64,000 nt of DNA from CAVYWD01 sp963772225 (GTDB lineage Bacteria > Myxococcota > Myxococcia > Myxococcales > UBA5297), in assembly GCA_963772225.1 (NCBI GenBank), contig CAVYWD010000002.1, forward strand, positions 2,986,843 to 3,050,842. Reading direction: 5' to 3'. Each line of letters opens with the position of its first letter. Position 1 is the first letter of the stretch. Shown here in pieces: positions 1 to 10,224 of this stretch. The notes under the pieces are model-generated. The model was not told where the DNA came from. It saw only the letters and a list, made by a program, of their open reading frames with translations, and did not search any database. Position numbers and translations under genes: made by a program.

Positions 1-3000
1 GGCGCGGGCGTCAGTGACGGGGGCGCAAAGGGCGACGCAGGCCAGCCCGCGGGCTCCGACGCCGGGGCCGCCTACGTCTGCAGCGGCGTGCGGACCTGCG
101 CTCAGCAGGGCATCGAGTGCGGCCCGGCGGGCGACGGCTGCGGGAACGTCATCCAATGCGGGACCTGCACCGCGCCCAAGACCTGCGGCGGCGGCGGCGA
201 GTCGTTCAAGTGCGGCGGCACGCAGGGGTGCGTCCCCAAGACCTGCGCCCAGCTCGGCGTGAGCTGCGGCCCGGCGAGCGACGGGTGCGGCGGCGAGGTC
301 GACTGCGGCTCGTGCACCTCGCCGCAGACCTGCGGCGGCGGCGGAACGGCCAGCGTCTGCGGCGGCACCCAAGGCTGTGTCCCGAAGACTTGCGCCACGG
401 CGGGCGCGGCATGCGGAAAGGTGGCCGACGGCTGCGGCGCGCTGCTGGACTGCGGCACGTGCGCGGCGCCCCTGGCGTGCGGCGGCGCCGGAGCGGCCTT
501 CCAGTGCGGCGGCACGGCGGGCGCCGACGCCGGATCGGCCTGCGTCCCCAAGACCTGTGCCGATCTCGGCATCTCCTGCGGCCCCGCGGGCGACGGCTGC
601 GGGGGAGATCCAGTGCGGCACCTGCACGGCGCCGCAGAGCTGCGGCGGCGGCGGCGTGGCCGGGCAGTGCGGCCGGCTCTGTGTCCCCAAGACCTGCGCG
701 CAGCTCGGCAAGAACTGCGGGTCCGCGGGCGACGGCTGCGGCGGCCTGCTCGACTGCGGCACCTGCACCACCGGCACCTGCGCCGGCGGCGGCACCCCGG
801 GCGTCTGCGGCTCGCCGACATGCACGGCCAAGACCTGCACGCAGCTGAGCATCGCGTGCGGGCCTGCGGGCGACGGCTGCGGCGGCGTTCTCTCCTGCGG
901 CGGGTGCACCGCGCCGCAGACGTGCGGCGGCGGCGGCGTCGCCGGCCAGTGCGGCGGGACGGCGGCCTGCGTGCCCAAGACGTGCACCCAGCTCGGCATC
1001 AGCTGTGGCCCCGCGGGCGACGGCTGCGGTGGGCTTCTCCAGTGCGGCACCTGCAGCGGAAGCCAGACCTGCGGCGGCGGCGGGACGCCCGGCGTCTGCG
1101 GCAGCCCCGCGACCTGCACCCCGAAGAAGTGCGGCGACCTCGGCTTCAACTGCGGCCCGGCGGGCGACGGCTGCGGCGGCCTCCTCCAGTGCGGGACGTG
1201 CAGCTTGCCGCAGACCTGCGGCGGCGCGGGCGTGGCGAGCCAGTGCGGCGTCCCCTCGACCTGCACCAACCTCTGCCTGAACCAGGTCACATGCAGCGGC
1301 ACCGCCACGACGACCGTGAGCGGCACGGTGTACGACCCCGCGGGCGCCAACCCGCTCTACAACATCCTGGTCTACGTCCCGAACGGCACCGTCCAGCCCT
1401 TCACCGCGGGCGCCTCTTGCGAACAGTGCACGGCCTCAGTGAGCGGCTCGCCGCTGGTGAGCGCGTATACGGACACCTCCGGCAAGTTCACGCTCTCGAA
1501 CGTCCCGGTCGGCAGCAATATCCCACTCGTCATCCAGAGCGGCCGCTGGCGGCGGCAGGTGACCATTCCCACCGTGACCGCCTGCAAAGACAACCCGCTC
1601 GCGGCGAGCCTCACGCGGCTGCCCAAGAACAAGAGCGAAGGCGACATCCCGCTCATGGCAATCTCCACGGGCGCTGTCGACGCGCTGGAGTGCGTGCTGC
1701 GTAAGATGGGCGTGGACGACGCGGAGTTCACCAGCTCGGGCGGCACCGGCCGCATCCAGCTCTACACGGGCGCCGGCTCCGCCGGCTCGAGCGCCGCGAG
1801 CGGAACTCAGAGCGAGACCACACTCCTGGACTCGCTGACCAACCTCAAGAAGTACGACATGGTGCTCTTCCCCTGCCAGGGCTCCGAGTACACCGGCCGG
1901 GTCAACTCGACGCGCCAGGCGAACCTGGTTTCGTACGCGAACGCCGGCGGGCGCCTGTTCGCGACGCATTACAGCTATGTCTGGCTCTACAACAACTCGC
2001 CATTCAGCGGGACGGCCAACTGGAACGTCAAACAAGATAACCCAAGCGATCAGAACGGGATCCTGAACACGACGTTCCCGAAGGGCCTTGCGCTCTCCCA
2101 ATGGCTCTTGAACATCGGGGCGACGACCACGCCGGGGCAAATCCCCGTCCAGGTGCTCCGAAACGACGTCCAGGGCGTCATCTCGCCGTCCCAGTCGTGG
2201 ATGACCGCGACCAACCCGTCCAACGTCACGCTGCACTACACCTTCAACACGCCGGTCGGAGCTTCGGCGGATCAGCAGTGCGGCCGCGTGCTCTTCGACG
2301 ACTTCCACGTGGAGGACAAGTCTTACGACCAGACCACCAACAAAGTGTTTCCGACGGAGTGCACCTCGGGGACGATGACGGCGCAGGAGAAGCTGCTGGA
2401 GTTCATGCTGTTCGACCTGGGCTCCTGCATCACGCCCGACCAGCCGACCTGTACGCAGAAGAAGTGCAGCGACCTCGGCTTCAACTGCGGGCCGCAGGCC
2501 GACGGCTGCGGCGGGCAGCAAGACTGCGGCACTTGCACGGGCAACCTGACCTGCGGCGGCGGCGGGACCGCCGGCGTCTGCGGCCAGCAGATCTGCACGC
2601 CGACGACCTGCGCCAAGCTCGGCTACAACTGCGGCCCGGCGGGCGACGGCTGCGGCGGTCAGCTCAGCTGCGGCACCTGCACCTCGCCCCAGGTCTGCGG
2701 CGAGAACGGGCACCCGGGCGTCTGCGGAACCCCGCCGGCCTGCACGGGCAAGACCTGCCAGCAGCTCGGCTACAACTGCGGCCCGGCGGGCGATGGCTGC
2801 GGCGGCGAGATCAGCAGCTGCGGCACCTGCACCTCCCCGCAGATCTGCGGCGGCGGCGGAGCGCCCGGCGTCTGCGGCAGCCCGACGTGCTCGCCGCTGA
2901 CCTGCTCGGCGCAGGGCCTCGCCTGCGGCTCGACCGGCGACGGCTGCGGCAACTCGCTCTCCTGCGGCACCTGCACGGCTCCCGATGTCTGCGGCGGTGC

Positions 3001-3616
3001 CGGGATCGCCGGCGCCTGCGGTCCGGCATGCACCCCGAACTCGTGCGCCGAGCTCGGCTATAACTGCGGCCCAGCGGGCGACGGCTGCGGCGGGCAGCTC
3101 GACTGTGGCACCTGCGCAGCCGGCAGCTTCTGCGGCGGCGGCGGCAAGCCCGGCGTCTGCAGCCCTGCGAACCTCTGCTCGCCGCTGACCTGCGCGGCGC
3201 AGGGCCTGCACTGCGGCCCGGCGGGCGACGGATGCGGCAACTCCATCGACTGCGGCACCTGCACCGCGCCCGAGACCTGCGGCGGCGCCGGCGCGCAGGG
3301 GGTCTGCGGCAAGCCGAATTGCACGTCGCTGACCTGCGCGCAGCTCGGCCTCTCCTGTGGCCCGGCGGGCGACGGGTGCGGCAGCTCCATCGATTGCGGA
3401 ACGTGCACTGCGGCCGGAGAGACCTGCGGCGGCGGTGGGACCCCCGGCGTCTGCGGCAAGCCGAACTGCACTCCGGTCACCTGCGCGCAGCTCGGCTTCG
3501 ACTGCGGCGCGGCGGGCGACGGCTGCGGCGGGCTGCTCGACTGCGGCACCTGCGGTGCGCTCCAGGTCTGCGGAGGCGACGGCACGCCCAACGTCTGCTC
3601 CACGGGGCCCAACTAG
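1..3616 (+). CDS. Secreted/surface Cys-rich repeat protein, 5'-partial, with an apparent frameshift
   Basis: The frame is open from the first base, so the true start lies upstream. A short Gly/Ala/Asp-rich linker, typical of exported myxobacterial proteins, is followed by about 45-residue units of the form TCxQLGxxCGPAGDGCGG...CGTC...CGGGG...CG. I count eight units before and eight after a central region of about 390 residues (nt ~1265-2440). The central part starts like a carboxypeptidase-regulatory (beta-sandwich) domain and continues with a ThuA/glutamine-amidotransferase-like alpha/beta region. In unit 4, near nt 604, the frame shifts: a five-G run reads GDGCGGDP where every other unit continues into a CGTC half, and the repeats resume in the next frame. 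One added G restores a single protein. The Cys pairs suggest a disulfide-bonded extracellular protein. Function is unknown. Automated pipelines can mislabel this repeat as an enzyme; I see no catalytic motif in it. Confidence 0.8.
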
Positions 3617-3650
3617 GCCTGGCCGCGAAAGGCAACGGAGGATGCGCCTC

Positions 3651-4763
3651 ATGAGGATCTCGAAGCTCGCAGGCCTTGCCCTGCTCGCCTTCGCACTTGG
3701 GCGACCGGAGCCGGCGCGGGCCCAGGGGTTCGGACTCGACCTCTCGCCGGGCGGCTCGAACGCGCCGCAGGCCGTGGGGAAGGACCAGGGCGCGAAGAAG
3801 AAGGAGGCAAAAAAGCCCGCTCCGCCGACGCTCGACTTCGGCGGCCTGGACCTGACCTCGGACGGCGCGCGCGCGAAGAAGCCGGCACCGGCGGCCGACG
3901 CCAAGGTCGCGCCTCCCCTCCCGCCGCCGCCGGCGGAGTCCAAGGACCCGTTGCCCGCTCCGCCAGCCCTGCCCGCGGTCGAGGCGGCGCCCGACCCTGC
4001 GCCACCTGCGCTCGAACCGGCGCCGACTGCGCCCGTCCCGGAGAGCGTCGACGAGAGCTTCGCGCCCGACCCGACGACCCGTCGCGTTCAGCCGGTCGCC
4101 TACGCCGTGGTCGGCCCTGGCGCGGTCTTCCGAAGCCTGAACGCGGGTTCCGGCGCTGGCCTCGTTCCCAGGGCCGGCGGCGCCATGACCGGGCTCGGCG
4201 TGGACGCGAGCTTCTTCCCGGCGCGGCTCGACCCCAACGGCGAGCGCGGGCCCCTGTCCAATCTCTCCCTGGAGGCGCATTACCGGCGCACTTTCGCGAG
4301 CGCCCAGCTTCAGACCGATGCCGGCGAGGCGAGCTGTAGCGTCGACGACGACGAGGTCTTGGTTCGCGCCGCCTACCGCTATCCGCTGCCCGGCGAGCAC
4401 CTGCCGCGGGTGGGCGTCTCGGCCGGGTGGGGCAGCGAGCGCGTCTTGCTGCGCTGCTCCGCCCCCGCGCTGAGCACGCGGGTGCGGGGGGTCGAGCTGC
4501 AGCTGACGGCGCTGGAGCCCGTCCTGGGCGAGCGCCTGCAGATCGTCGCGTCGGGCGGCCCGCGGTTCGTGATCTCCGCGCACTCCGCGCAGGCGCCGGC
4601 CCGGTCGTACTCGCTGGAGCTGTGGCTCGCGTCGCACCCGGCGACATGGTTCTTCGCCCGCGGCGGGGTCCGCTTCACCGCCACGCGCGAGCAGACGGAG
4701 GGCGGCGTCGGCGTCGCCGAGCGCAGGGCGTTCACCGGCGTGGAGCTCGGGGCCGCCTACTAA
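3651..4763 (+). CDS. Exported protein with Pro/Ala-rich linker and a C-terminal beta-rich (outer-membrane-like) domain
   Basis: About 370 residues. The ATG at 3651 has GGAGG 9 nt upstream, while the ATG at 3642 abuts that site, so 3651 is preferred. The N-terminus is a signal peptide (basic start, Leu/Ala core, ARA-Q cleavage site). A Lys/Pro/Ala-rich linker spans residues ~35-140. The remaining ~230 residues have alternating polar/hydrophobic strands and end in Ala-Tyr, as in small outer-membrane barrels. It lies 35 nt downstream of the Cys-rich repeat gene in the same direction, so the two may be co-transcribed, consistent with a shared cell-surface role. No family was recognised. Confidence 0.75.
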   Translation: MRISKLAGLALLAFALGRPEPARAQGFGLDLSPGGSNAPQAVGKDQGAKKKEAKKPAPPTLDFGGLDLTSDGARAKKPAPAADAKVAPPLPPPPAESKDPLPAPPALPAVEAAPDPAPPALEPAPTAPVPESVDESFAPDPTTRRVQPVAYAVVGPGAVFRSLNAGSGAGLVPRAGGAMTGLGVDASFFPARLDPNGERGPLSNLSLEAHYRRTFASAQLQTDAGEASCSVDDDEVLVRAAYRYPLPGEHLPRVGVSAGWGSERVLLRCSAPALSTRVRGVELQLTALEPVLGERLQIVASGGPRFVISAHSAQAPARSYSLELWLASHPATWFFARGGVRFTATREQTEGGVGVAERRAFTGVELGAAY

Positions 4764-4774
4764 AGACCTCGGGC

Positions 4775-5392
4775 TCAGGCGGAGCGACCGAAGAGCGCGA
4801 AGAGGCGGCCCTTCGGAGCATCGTCGAGCGGCAGCTCGCGGAAGCCGGCGCGGCGGCAGGCCTCTCGCTCCAGGGCGAATTGCTGGGGCGAGACGTGCCC
4901 CTTCGGCTCCAGCACCAACAGTCGCCCCGACGGCTTGAGGAGCGCAGCGACTTGGTCCAGGAACCCTGGCAGGTCCTCGAGCTCATGCAGCACATGGATG
5001 GCCGCCGCGAGGTCGACCTGAGCGGCCTGGTCGCCCAGGCCCAAATCCCGCGGCGAGCAGGCCCGGGCGACGATTCGATCCCCAAGGCCCGCCTTCAGGG
5101 CGCGCCGCTGGAGCCGAGCCACCGCCGTGGGCTCGACGTCGACGCACAGCACCCGCCCGCTCGGTCCGACCATCCGCGCGAGGGGCAGGCTGAAGAACCC
5201 GTATCCGCACCCGGGCTCTACCACCGTCATCCCCGGGCGCGCGTGGGGGCCGAGCAGCCTTTCCGGAGAATCGAAGAGCCGCCGGAGCGGGCTGGCGAGC
5301 AGGGAATGCATCCAGATCGGACAGCGGTGGTGCGGGGGCGGCCGCTCGGAGGCGGCGCTGGGCTCTCGAGTCTCCTTCGTGCTCATCGTCAC
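4775..5392 (-). CDS. Class I SAM-dependent methyltransferase
   Basis: 205 residues. Motif I (VVEPGCGYGFFSLPLA, residues ~55-72), an acidic residue ending strand 2 (VLCVDVEP), and motif IV/post-I (DLAAAIHVLHEL) are all visible, which gives the Rossmann-type SAM-binding core of the Methyltransf_11/25 type. The substrate cannot be told. The gene is convergent with the exported protein ending at 4763 (11 nt gap). A second ATG lies two codons inside the start, so the N-terminus is uncertain by two residues. Confidence 0.85.
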   Translation of the reverse strand: MTMSTKETREPSAASERPPPHHRCPIWMHSLLASPLRRLFDSPERLLGPHARPGMTVVEPGCGYGFFSLPLARMVGPSGRVLCVDVEPTAVARLQRRALKAGLGDRIVARACSPRDLGLGDQAAQVDLAAAIHVLHELEDLPGFLDQVAALLKPSGRLLVLEPKGHVSPQQFALEREACRRAGFRELPLDDAPKGRLFALFGRSA

Positions 5393-5546
5393 CTCAGTGA
5401 GGGTTTCGGGCCGGAGGTTGGCTCCGGCGCGCGACGCCTTTCGCGGGAAGAGGGCACCTGCGCCGCGGCGGGCAGCGAAGCCGGGCGGCGGTCTGCTCCC
5501 GTCCGGCCCGGTTCCAGAGGGAGGGTCGCGGGGCGCAACGGCCGCT

Positions 5547-6032
5547 CTAGGCGCCGGCCTTTCCGCCGCTCGACTTCCTCTTCAGCGACAGCCCCATGGT
5601 GAACCGGGCCACCGGCTCGTCCCCGTCATTCTTCGGCACCGTTGCGACCACCTCGACCGGAAGCGTGACTCGCTGCCCGGTCGCCTCCGTCTCCCGCACC
5701 GCCGCCGCCACCTGCGCCCCTGCGGTGCACAGAAAGCGCACGTCGCCGTCGGCCCGCTTCAGGAAGTCGGCCTTCGCGTGGGCGAAGATGAGGTTGACGT
5801 CCCGGTGTCCCTGGTGGATGAGCCGCGCGGCGTGGAGACCTCCGGCGAGGTCGGCGCCGGCGAAGAGCGCGGCGAAATACATGGAGCCCAGGTGGTTCTT
5901 CGAGCGCCACCGGAGCGGGATGTCCACGGCGCAGCGCGCCTCGTCCAGCTCGATGACCCTGGGCGAGAGGAACAACAGCACCGGGATGCGAAGGCCGAGC
6001 AGCCGGACGAGCGCGGTTTCCTTGAGCAGCAT
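5547..6032 (-). CDS. DUF4442-type hot-dog-fold protein (thioesterase-like)
   Basis: 161 residues. The sequence matches the DUF4442/YiiD C-terminal hot-dog pattern: an ARCAVDIPLRWRSKNHLGSM segment near residue 35, then a helix rich in small residues, then beta strands ending with a VARFTMGLSLK-like strand. Family members are acyl-thioesterase-like proteins that mostly lack a proven substrate. The length is normal for the family. The C-terminal tail (SSGGKAGA) is low-complexity. No operon partner is evident: the methyltransferase follows after a 150-nt gap. Confidence 0.75.
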   Translation of the reverse strand: MLLKETALVRLLGLRIPVLLFLSPRVIELDEARCAVDIPLRWRSKNHLGSMYFAALFAGADLAGGLHAARLIHQGHRDVNLIFAHAKADFLKRADGDVRFLCTAGAQVAAAVRETEATGQRVTLPVEVVATVPKNDGDEPVARFTMGLSLKRKSSGGKAGA

Positions 6033-6212
6033 GTGCTGAGCCTCCGAAGGTCGCGCCGATCATAGACCATAGACCGCGGCGGGCGCCGTCGAGGCGTCGG
6101 CGGGCCCGAGCGCCGTCCAGGCCCTGCGTCTCCACTGCGAACGCGAAGCCGAGGGTCGTGGGAACGTCGGCGTGAAGGCTGGCGACCGAGCTTGCCGACA
6201 CCCGGCGCGGCG

Positions 6213-7016
6213 TCAGCGAGCCGCCTTGGCCTGTTTCGGGAACAGCTCGTCGAAGAAGTCCTTCATGGCGGTCCACGAGCGGCGGTCGGCCCTTTCGTTG
6301 TAGGCGGCGCCCTTCGAATTGTCGGTGCCGGTGTCGGAGCGCGTGAAGGCGTGCACCGCGCCCGAGTATTTGACGAGCTGCCAGTCCACGCCGGCCCCGC
6401 GCATCTCGTCCTCGAAGGCCTTCACCTGCTCGGGCGGGACGAAGGGGTCGTCGGCGCCGTGGAGCGCGAGGACCTTGGCCTTGGCGCTCTTCGCGTCGGC
6501 GGGGTTGGGCGTGTCGAGCCCGCCGTGGAAGCTGACCACGCCCGCCAGCTCGGCGCCGCTCCGAACCAGCTCCAGGGCCGTCGTCCCGCCGAAGCAGTAG
6601 CCGATGGCCGCGAGGCGCGCGGGGTCGACGTGGGGCTGGCGGGCGAGCTCGGCGAGGCCGGCCTTGGCGCGCGAGCGCAGCAGCGCGCGGTCCGCCTTGT
6701 ATTTGCCGGCGAGCCCGGCCGCCTCCTTGGCGTCCTTGGGACGCACGCCCTTCCCGTAGATGTCCGCGGCGAAGGCCACGTAACCTAAGGCCGCGAGCTG
6801 CTCGGCGCGGCGCTTGGCGTAGGAGTCCACGCCCATCCAGTCGTGGACCACGAGGATGCCCGGGCGTCGGTCCGGCCCGGAGGAGTCGTAGGCGACGAAG
6901 CCCTCGAGGAGGGCCTCGCCCTGGCGGTATTCGACGGCGGCGGTCTTGATTTCGGCGTGGGCCATGGGGGCAATCAGCGTGGCGGCGAGGAGGGTACAGC
7001 CGGAGAGCGCGCGCAT
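6213..7016 (-). CDS. Dienelactone hydrolase family protein, exported
   Basis: About 267 residues. The start at 7016 is chosen because AAAGGAG lies 5 nt upstream and the product then begins with a clear signal peptide (MRALSGCTLL... cut at AHA-E). The alpha/beta-hydrolase core shows the family triad: Cys in GYCFGG, Asp in HGADDPFV, and His in AVHAFT. Dienelactone hydrolases open carboxymethylenebutenolide lactones in chlorocatechol breakdown, but many homologues in Proteobacteria are general periplasmic esterases with unknown substrates. The leading in-frame codons upstream of 7016 have no coding character. Confidence 0.88.
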   Translation of the reverse strand: MRALSGCTLLAATLIAPMAHAEIKTAAVEYRQGEALLEGFVAYDSSGPDRRPGILVVHDWMGVDSYAKRRAEQLAALGYVAFAADIYGKGVRPKDAKEAAGLAGKYKADRALLRSRAKAGLAELARQPHVDPARLAAIGYCFGGTTALELVRSGAELAGVVSFHGGLDTPNPADAKSAKAKVLALHGADDPFVPPEQVKAFEDEMRGAGVDWQLVKYSGAVHAFTRSDTGTDNSKGAAYNERADRRSWTAMKDFFDELFPKQAKAAR

Positions 7017-7256
7017 GGAGGCTCCTTTGGGACTCGTCATTAACGGGCCGGCACGGGCGGCGCCACCCCAGCAGCGTTTCGAGGCCTTCTGGGCGCCTTT
7101 CGCCTCTTGTGCGAGCTCGCCTTGAGGAATTGGCGTCGGGTGAGCCCACCTCAAGGGCTCGCTTCGGCGAAGCTCCCGCCCGAGCTTGGTCCGGGCGGCG
7201 ACATGAGAGCGGCCAAGGGGGACGCGCCATCCGCGCCGCATCGTAGGTATCCACTC

Positions 7257-7907
7257 ATGAAGAAAATCTTCACAGCCCTTTCATTGATGGCGCTCGCCTC
7301 CTGTGGCGGCGGAAGCTCAGGCAACAGCAGCAGCAACAGCAGCAAGAACGGCAGCGGCTCCGCGAGCGTCGCCGGCAGCGTCTTGGGTCAGTCGCTGAAT
7401 ACTCAAGAGGCGCTCTCGATGCCTATAGACTCGAGCCATTGCTCGCGGCCTTTCGGAGCCCTGACGAACGCGACGGGCGCGCTCATCTGGATGAGCAGCA
7501 TCAACGGGACCTGCGACCTCCAGGCGAATTCGTGCAAGGTGCAGCCCAACGCGCTGACGCTGGTCCTCGTCCCCTGGAATGCCGCGTCCTCCGGGGCGCC
7601 TCCGGCCATCGCGCCCGGCGTCTTCCCGGTCACTCCCAATCCCATTGCGGGCGCGGACCACGGCGCGTTCGTGGCGGTGCTCGCGACGGACGCCTCCTGC
7701 ACCCTGACCTCGCGGCTCCCCGGCGCGTCCGGGGGCAACGTCACCATCACCGCAGTGCACGGCGCGGCGCTGACCGGGAGCTTCGACCTCACGCTCACCG
7801 ACGGGTCGACGGTGAGCGGTTCGTTCAATACGACCGAATGCAAGGTCGACCCCGCCCCGGTTTGCAATGGGACCTTCGCTTGCTCGAGCGTCCTGCAGTG
7901 CGGATAG
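7257..7907 (+). CDS. Small putative lipoprotein
   Basis: 216 residues. It starts MKKIFTALSLMALASC, a lipoprotein signal with Cys at position 16, followed by a Gly/Ser/Asn-rich tether and a beta-rich domain containing four pairs of Cys, including a C-terminal CNGTF..C..LQCG cluster. No known family was recognised. It is divergent from the dienelactone hydrolase, with about 240 nt between the start codons. Confidence 0.72.
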   Translation: MKKIFTALSLMALASCGGGSSGNSSSNSSKNGSGSASVAGSVLGQSLNTQEALSMPIDSSHCSRPFGALTNATGALIWMSSINGTCDLQANSCKVQPNALTLVLVPWNAASSGAPPAIAPGVFPVTPNPIAGADHGAFVAVLATDASCTLTSRLPGASGGNVTITAVHGAALTGSFDLTLTDGSTVSGSFNTTECKVDPAPVCNGTFACSSVLQCG

Positions 7908-7913
7908 CGGGGC

Positions 7914-8132
7914 CGGGCGTCGCCGCGGCCGTCCCGTCGTCGATGTAGCGCCTGAAGCGCTCCAGCGCCCCCGTCGAGGCGACGAGCCTCGACGCGGCGG
8001 CGTCGGGAGAGAAGGGCGATTTGCGCGGGCTTCGGCGTCGACGACGGCGGTGAAGGGCCGCGGCAGGGCCGTGCCGGGAAAGTGAGTGCTGCGAAAGCGG
8101 TATTCGGCGAGCTCGTGTGAGCGGCCATTCAT
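7914..8132 (-). other. Gene-poor stretch with a possible decayed coding fragment
   Basis: An ATG at 8132 overlaps the stop of the GNAT gene (ATGTCATGA), and the first ~45 residues have protein-like composition. The likely continuation then changes frame, and the open frame would run antisense through the lipoprotein gene. This is either a degraded downstream gene of the GNAT operon or chance. I recognise no family. Confidence 0.25.
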
Positions 8133-8653
8133 GACATGCGGCGGGCTGACTTGCCGCGCCCCGGCTTCGCCAATGAGCGCGTCATTTCCAAGATCGTCGG
8201 ACGGAAGCCCATGGCCCGGAAGAGCTTCTCGGCCTTGGGGTTCTGGGCGGCCACCTGCAGCACCACGAAGGGCGCGCCCTTCTTCGCGAGCGCGTCAAGC
8301 AGCGCCTTTCCGAGCTGCGTGCCCACGCCGCGCTCGCGCTCCTTGGGGTCCACCATGAGGTCGACGCCTACGGCGCACGCGTCGCGCAACAGGTTCCAGT
8401 CGCGCGGCTCGAGGCGCCCATAGGCGTAGCCCACGACCTTCTTCCCGCGCGCTGCGACCAGAACGACCGCGCGCCGATTCTTCATCTCCTTGCCCAGCCA
8501 CCAGGCGTAGCCCTGGGCGCCCGCCTCGGGCAGGAAGAAGCGCTCGGGGTCCCAGGCGTGGTGCGCGCGCGCGAGCCCGGCGCCGAGGCGGCCCAAGGCT
8601 GGCAAGTCGGACTTCAGAGCGGGGCGGACGACGATTTCCGGGGTGCTGGGCAA
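8129..8653 (-). CDS. GNAT family N-acetyltransferase
   Basis: About 174 residues from a TTG start at 8653, which has AGGA 7 nt upstream. An upstream ATG at 8773 would add 40 low-complexity residues that are not part of the fold. The protein begins right at the first beta strand (VVRPALKSDL). It shows the acetyl-CoA binding motif A (VDLMVDPKERERGVGTQLGK) and the C-terminal AEKLFRAMGFRP strand-helix typical of GNAT enzymes. The substrate is unknown. Confidence 0.82.
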   Translation of the reverse strand: MPSTPEIVVRPALKSDLPALGRLGAGLARAHHAWDPERFFLPEAGAQGYAWWLGKEMKNRRAVVLVAARGKKVVGYAYGRLEPRDWNLLRDACAVGVDLMVDPKERERGVGTQLGKALLDALAKKGAPFVVLQVAAQNPKAEKLFRAMGFRPTILEMTRSLAKPGRGKSARRMS

Positions 8654-8952
8654 GGGCGGCTCCTGGGCGGATGCGAGTTGGGGGCCGATCAAAGGTCGGA
8701 CGGCTGGACAGGCGCAAGGCGCTCGCGCGGCCGCGATGCGCGCAAACGCCCGCGAGCCGAAGGTTTGGGTCATCGCGACGGCCCCGGAGCGGCGACAGCT
8801 CGAACGTGGGAGCGCTCGAAGCCGGGGTTGACGCGTGCCCGGACCAGCTCCAAAAGGTGACGGTGGCGCAGCCGGCCGGCGACGACACCGCCGAGCGGGC
8901 GCGAGAGTACCGGGTCAGGCTGCGTGTCTTGGCGTAGGCCGCAATAGAACGC

Positions 8953-10179
8953 CTACTTCTTCTTCCGCGTCTTTTTCTGGTTCGGTCCGAGGCCTGCCGG
9001 ATTGGGTGACCAGCCAGACATTGTCCGCCGCAGGAACTCGTCGAACATGGGAACCGTAAAAGCGGTGTCTCCGTGCTGAGGGCTGTAGATCATGCCTTTC
9101 TTGATAAGGCCATTCCGCAGTGGCCCAGCAGTTGTTACATCAATGTAGAGTTTCTGCGCGATCTCTCCCGATCGATGAGGTCCAGGGCCAAGCTCGGCCA
9201 TTGCACGCATGTACTCCTTCTCTCGCGGAGTGAGCCGATCAAGACGAACCCGGAAGAATCCCTTGCCGAGCGCAGCAACGGCGTTGGCTGATGCTTTCTC
9301 GACATCCGCCACAGTGACTGGCGATGAGGGCGCAACATTCCAGCAGTGAGCGCCCCATTCCTGAAGGAAGTACGGATAGCCCTTCGTCTTGCTGACGATC
9401 GTGGCCAACGCATCGTCCTGGATCTCGGCGCCCTCCCTGCGAATGGGGGCCGAGATGGCCTCGCGAGCAGCGAGGTCAGGAAGTGGGCCAACGTCAGGAT
9501 AGTCGAACAAGCGCTCAGCATAGGACTTGGCTTCTCCGGCCAGGGCCGCGAGCTGGGGCAAACCAGCGCCGAACAGTATGAACGGCAGTGCTTTCTGTGC
9601 CATCTTGTGAGCGGACACGATGAGCGCAGCGAAATCCGCCTCGGAGAGGTACTGAACTTCGTCAACAAGGACGGCAACCGCGCTGCCCGCTTGCTTGGCG
9701 GCGTCGGCGACCGCGACCAAGAGTTCTGGTAGGTCTGCCTCCAGACTCCCCGAATCGGCAGTGCCGGTCTCTGCTTTGACTCCGAACTCCACGTCGCCAA
9801 CCTTGGCCTTGAAAGCACTCGCAAAGGCACGCAGGACGCCGAGTGCCCGGAGGGCTACGTCCTTTGCCTTTTCAAGGCGGCTCAACTTGAACAGCATGGA
9901 GCGAAGCGGCGGAACGAGCATCTCTGCCAGACGCCTGTCCTCCGGGGCTTCGAGTACGACCGTGACGTAGCCTTGCCCCTCGGCGATCTGGGCAAGACGA
10001 TTGAGCAACACCGTCTTGCCGACCCCCCGAAGGCCTAGAAGCATCTGGCTCTTGGCCGCTCGGCCGAGCTTCACACGTTCGAGAGCCACCGTGGCGTTCT
10101 GGATGATGCTGTCTCGTCCGGCGAGCTCGGGAGGCTGCGTTCCCGCACCGGGGGCGAAGGGGTTCAGAGTGGGGTTCAT
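8953..10179 (-). CDS. AAA-type ATPase with C-terminal winged helix (Orc1/Cdc6-like ATP-binding protein)
   Basis: 408 residues. Walker A is GLRGVGKT (residues ~49-56). Walker B is VAVLVDEVQY (~170). A sensor-1-like FGAGLPQL follows, then a lid region (KGYPYFLQEW) and a C-terminal winged-helix region (LTPREKEYMRAM...GEIAQKL). The tail is Lys-rich. This architecture matches stand-alone Orc1/Cdc6-like ATP-binding proteins that are widespread in bacteria and of unclear role. The RBS AAGG lies 6 nt upstream of the ATG. The promoter overlaps a perfect palindrome, suggesting repression, perhaps autoregulation through the winged helix. Confidence 0.85.
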   Translation of the reverse strand: MNPTLNPFAPGAGTQPPELAGRDSIIQNATVALERVKLGRAAKSQMLLGLRGVGKTVLLNRLAQIAEGQGYVTVVLEAPEDRRLAEMLVPPLRSMLFKLSRLEKAKDVALRALGVLRAFASAFKAKVGDVEFGVKAETGTADSGSLEADLPELLVAVADAAKQAGSAVAVLVDEVQYLSEADFAALIVSAHKMAQKALPFILFGAGLPQLAALAGEAKSYAERLFDYPDVGPLPDLAAREAISAPIRREGAEIQDDALATIVSKTKGYPYFLQEWGAHCWNVAPSSPVTVADVEKASANAVAALGKGFFRVRLDRLTPREKEYMRAMAELGPGPHRSGEIAQKLYIDVTTAGPLRNGLIKKGMIYSPQHGDTAFTVPMFDEFLRRTMSGWSPNPAGLGPNQKKTRKKK

Positions 10180-10205
10180 AGGAGCCTTACCCGACTATGC
10201 GAGGT

Positions 10206-10224
10206 TTATCGTGTCGCACGATAA
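10206..10224. promoter_or_regulatory. Operator-like palindrome upstream of the AAA ATPase
   Basis: TTATCGTG-TCG-CACGATAA is a perfect 8-bp inverted repeat with a 3-nt centre, AT-rich in a high-GC context. It starts 26 nt upstream of the ATPase start codon and overlaps the predicted -10 element. Confidence 0.6.

Noticed and set aside
1..3616. Reading the Cys-rich protein as a biosynthetic enzyme
   Set aside because: The repeat is all Cys/Gly motifs with no enzyme active-site pattern; database names implying this would be annotation carry-over.
1436..3943. An 835-codon minus-strand frame under the Cys-rich gene
   Set aside because: Ala/Arg-rich repeats mirror the Cys-rich repeat DNA; no ribosome site or domain.
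4427..5602. A 391-codon plus-strand frame over the methyltransferase
   Set aside because: Shadow of the outer-membrane-like gene and the methyltransferase; no domain.
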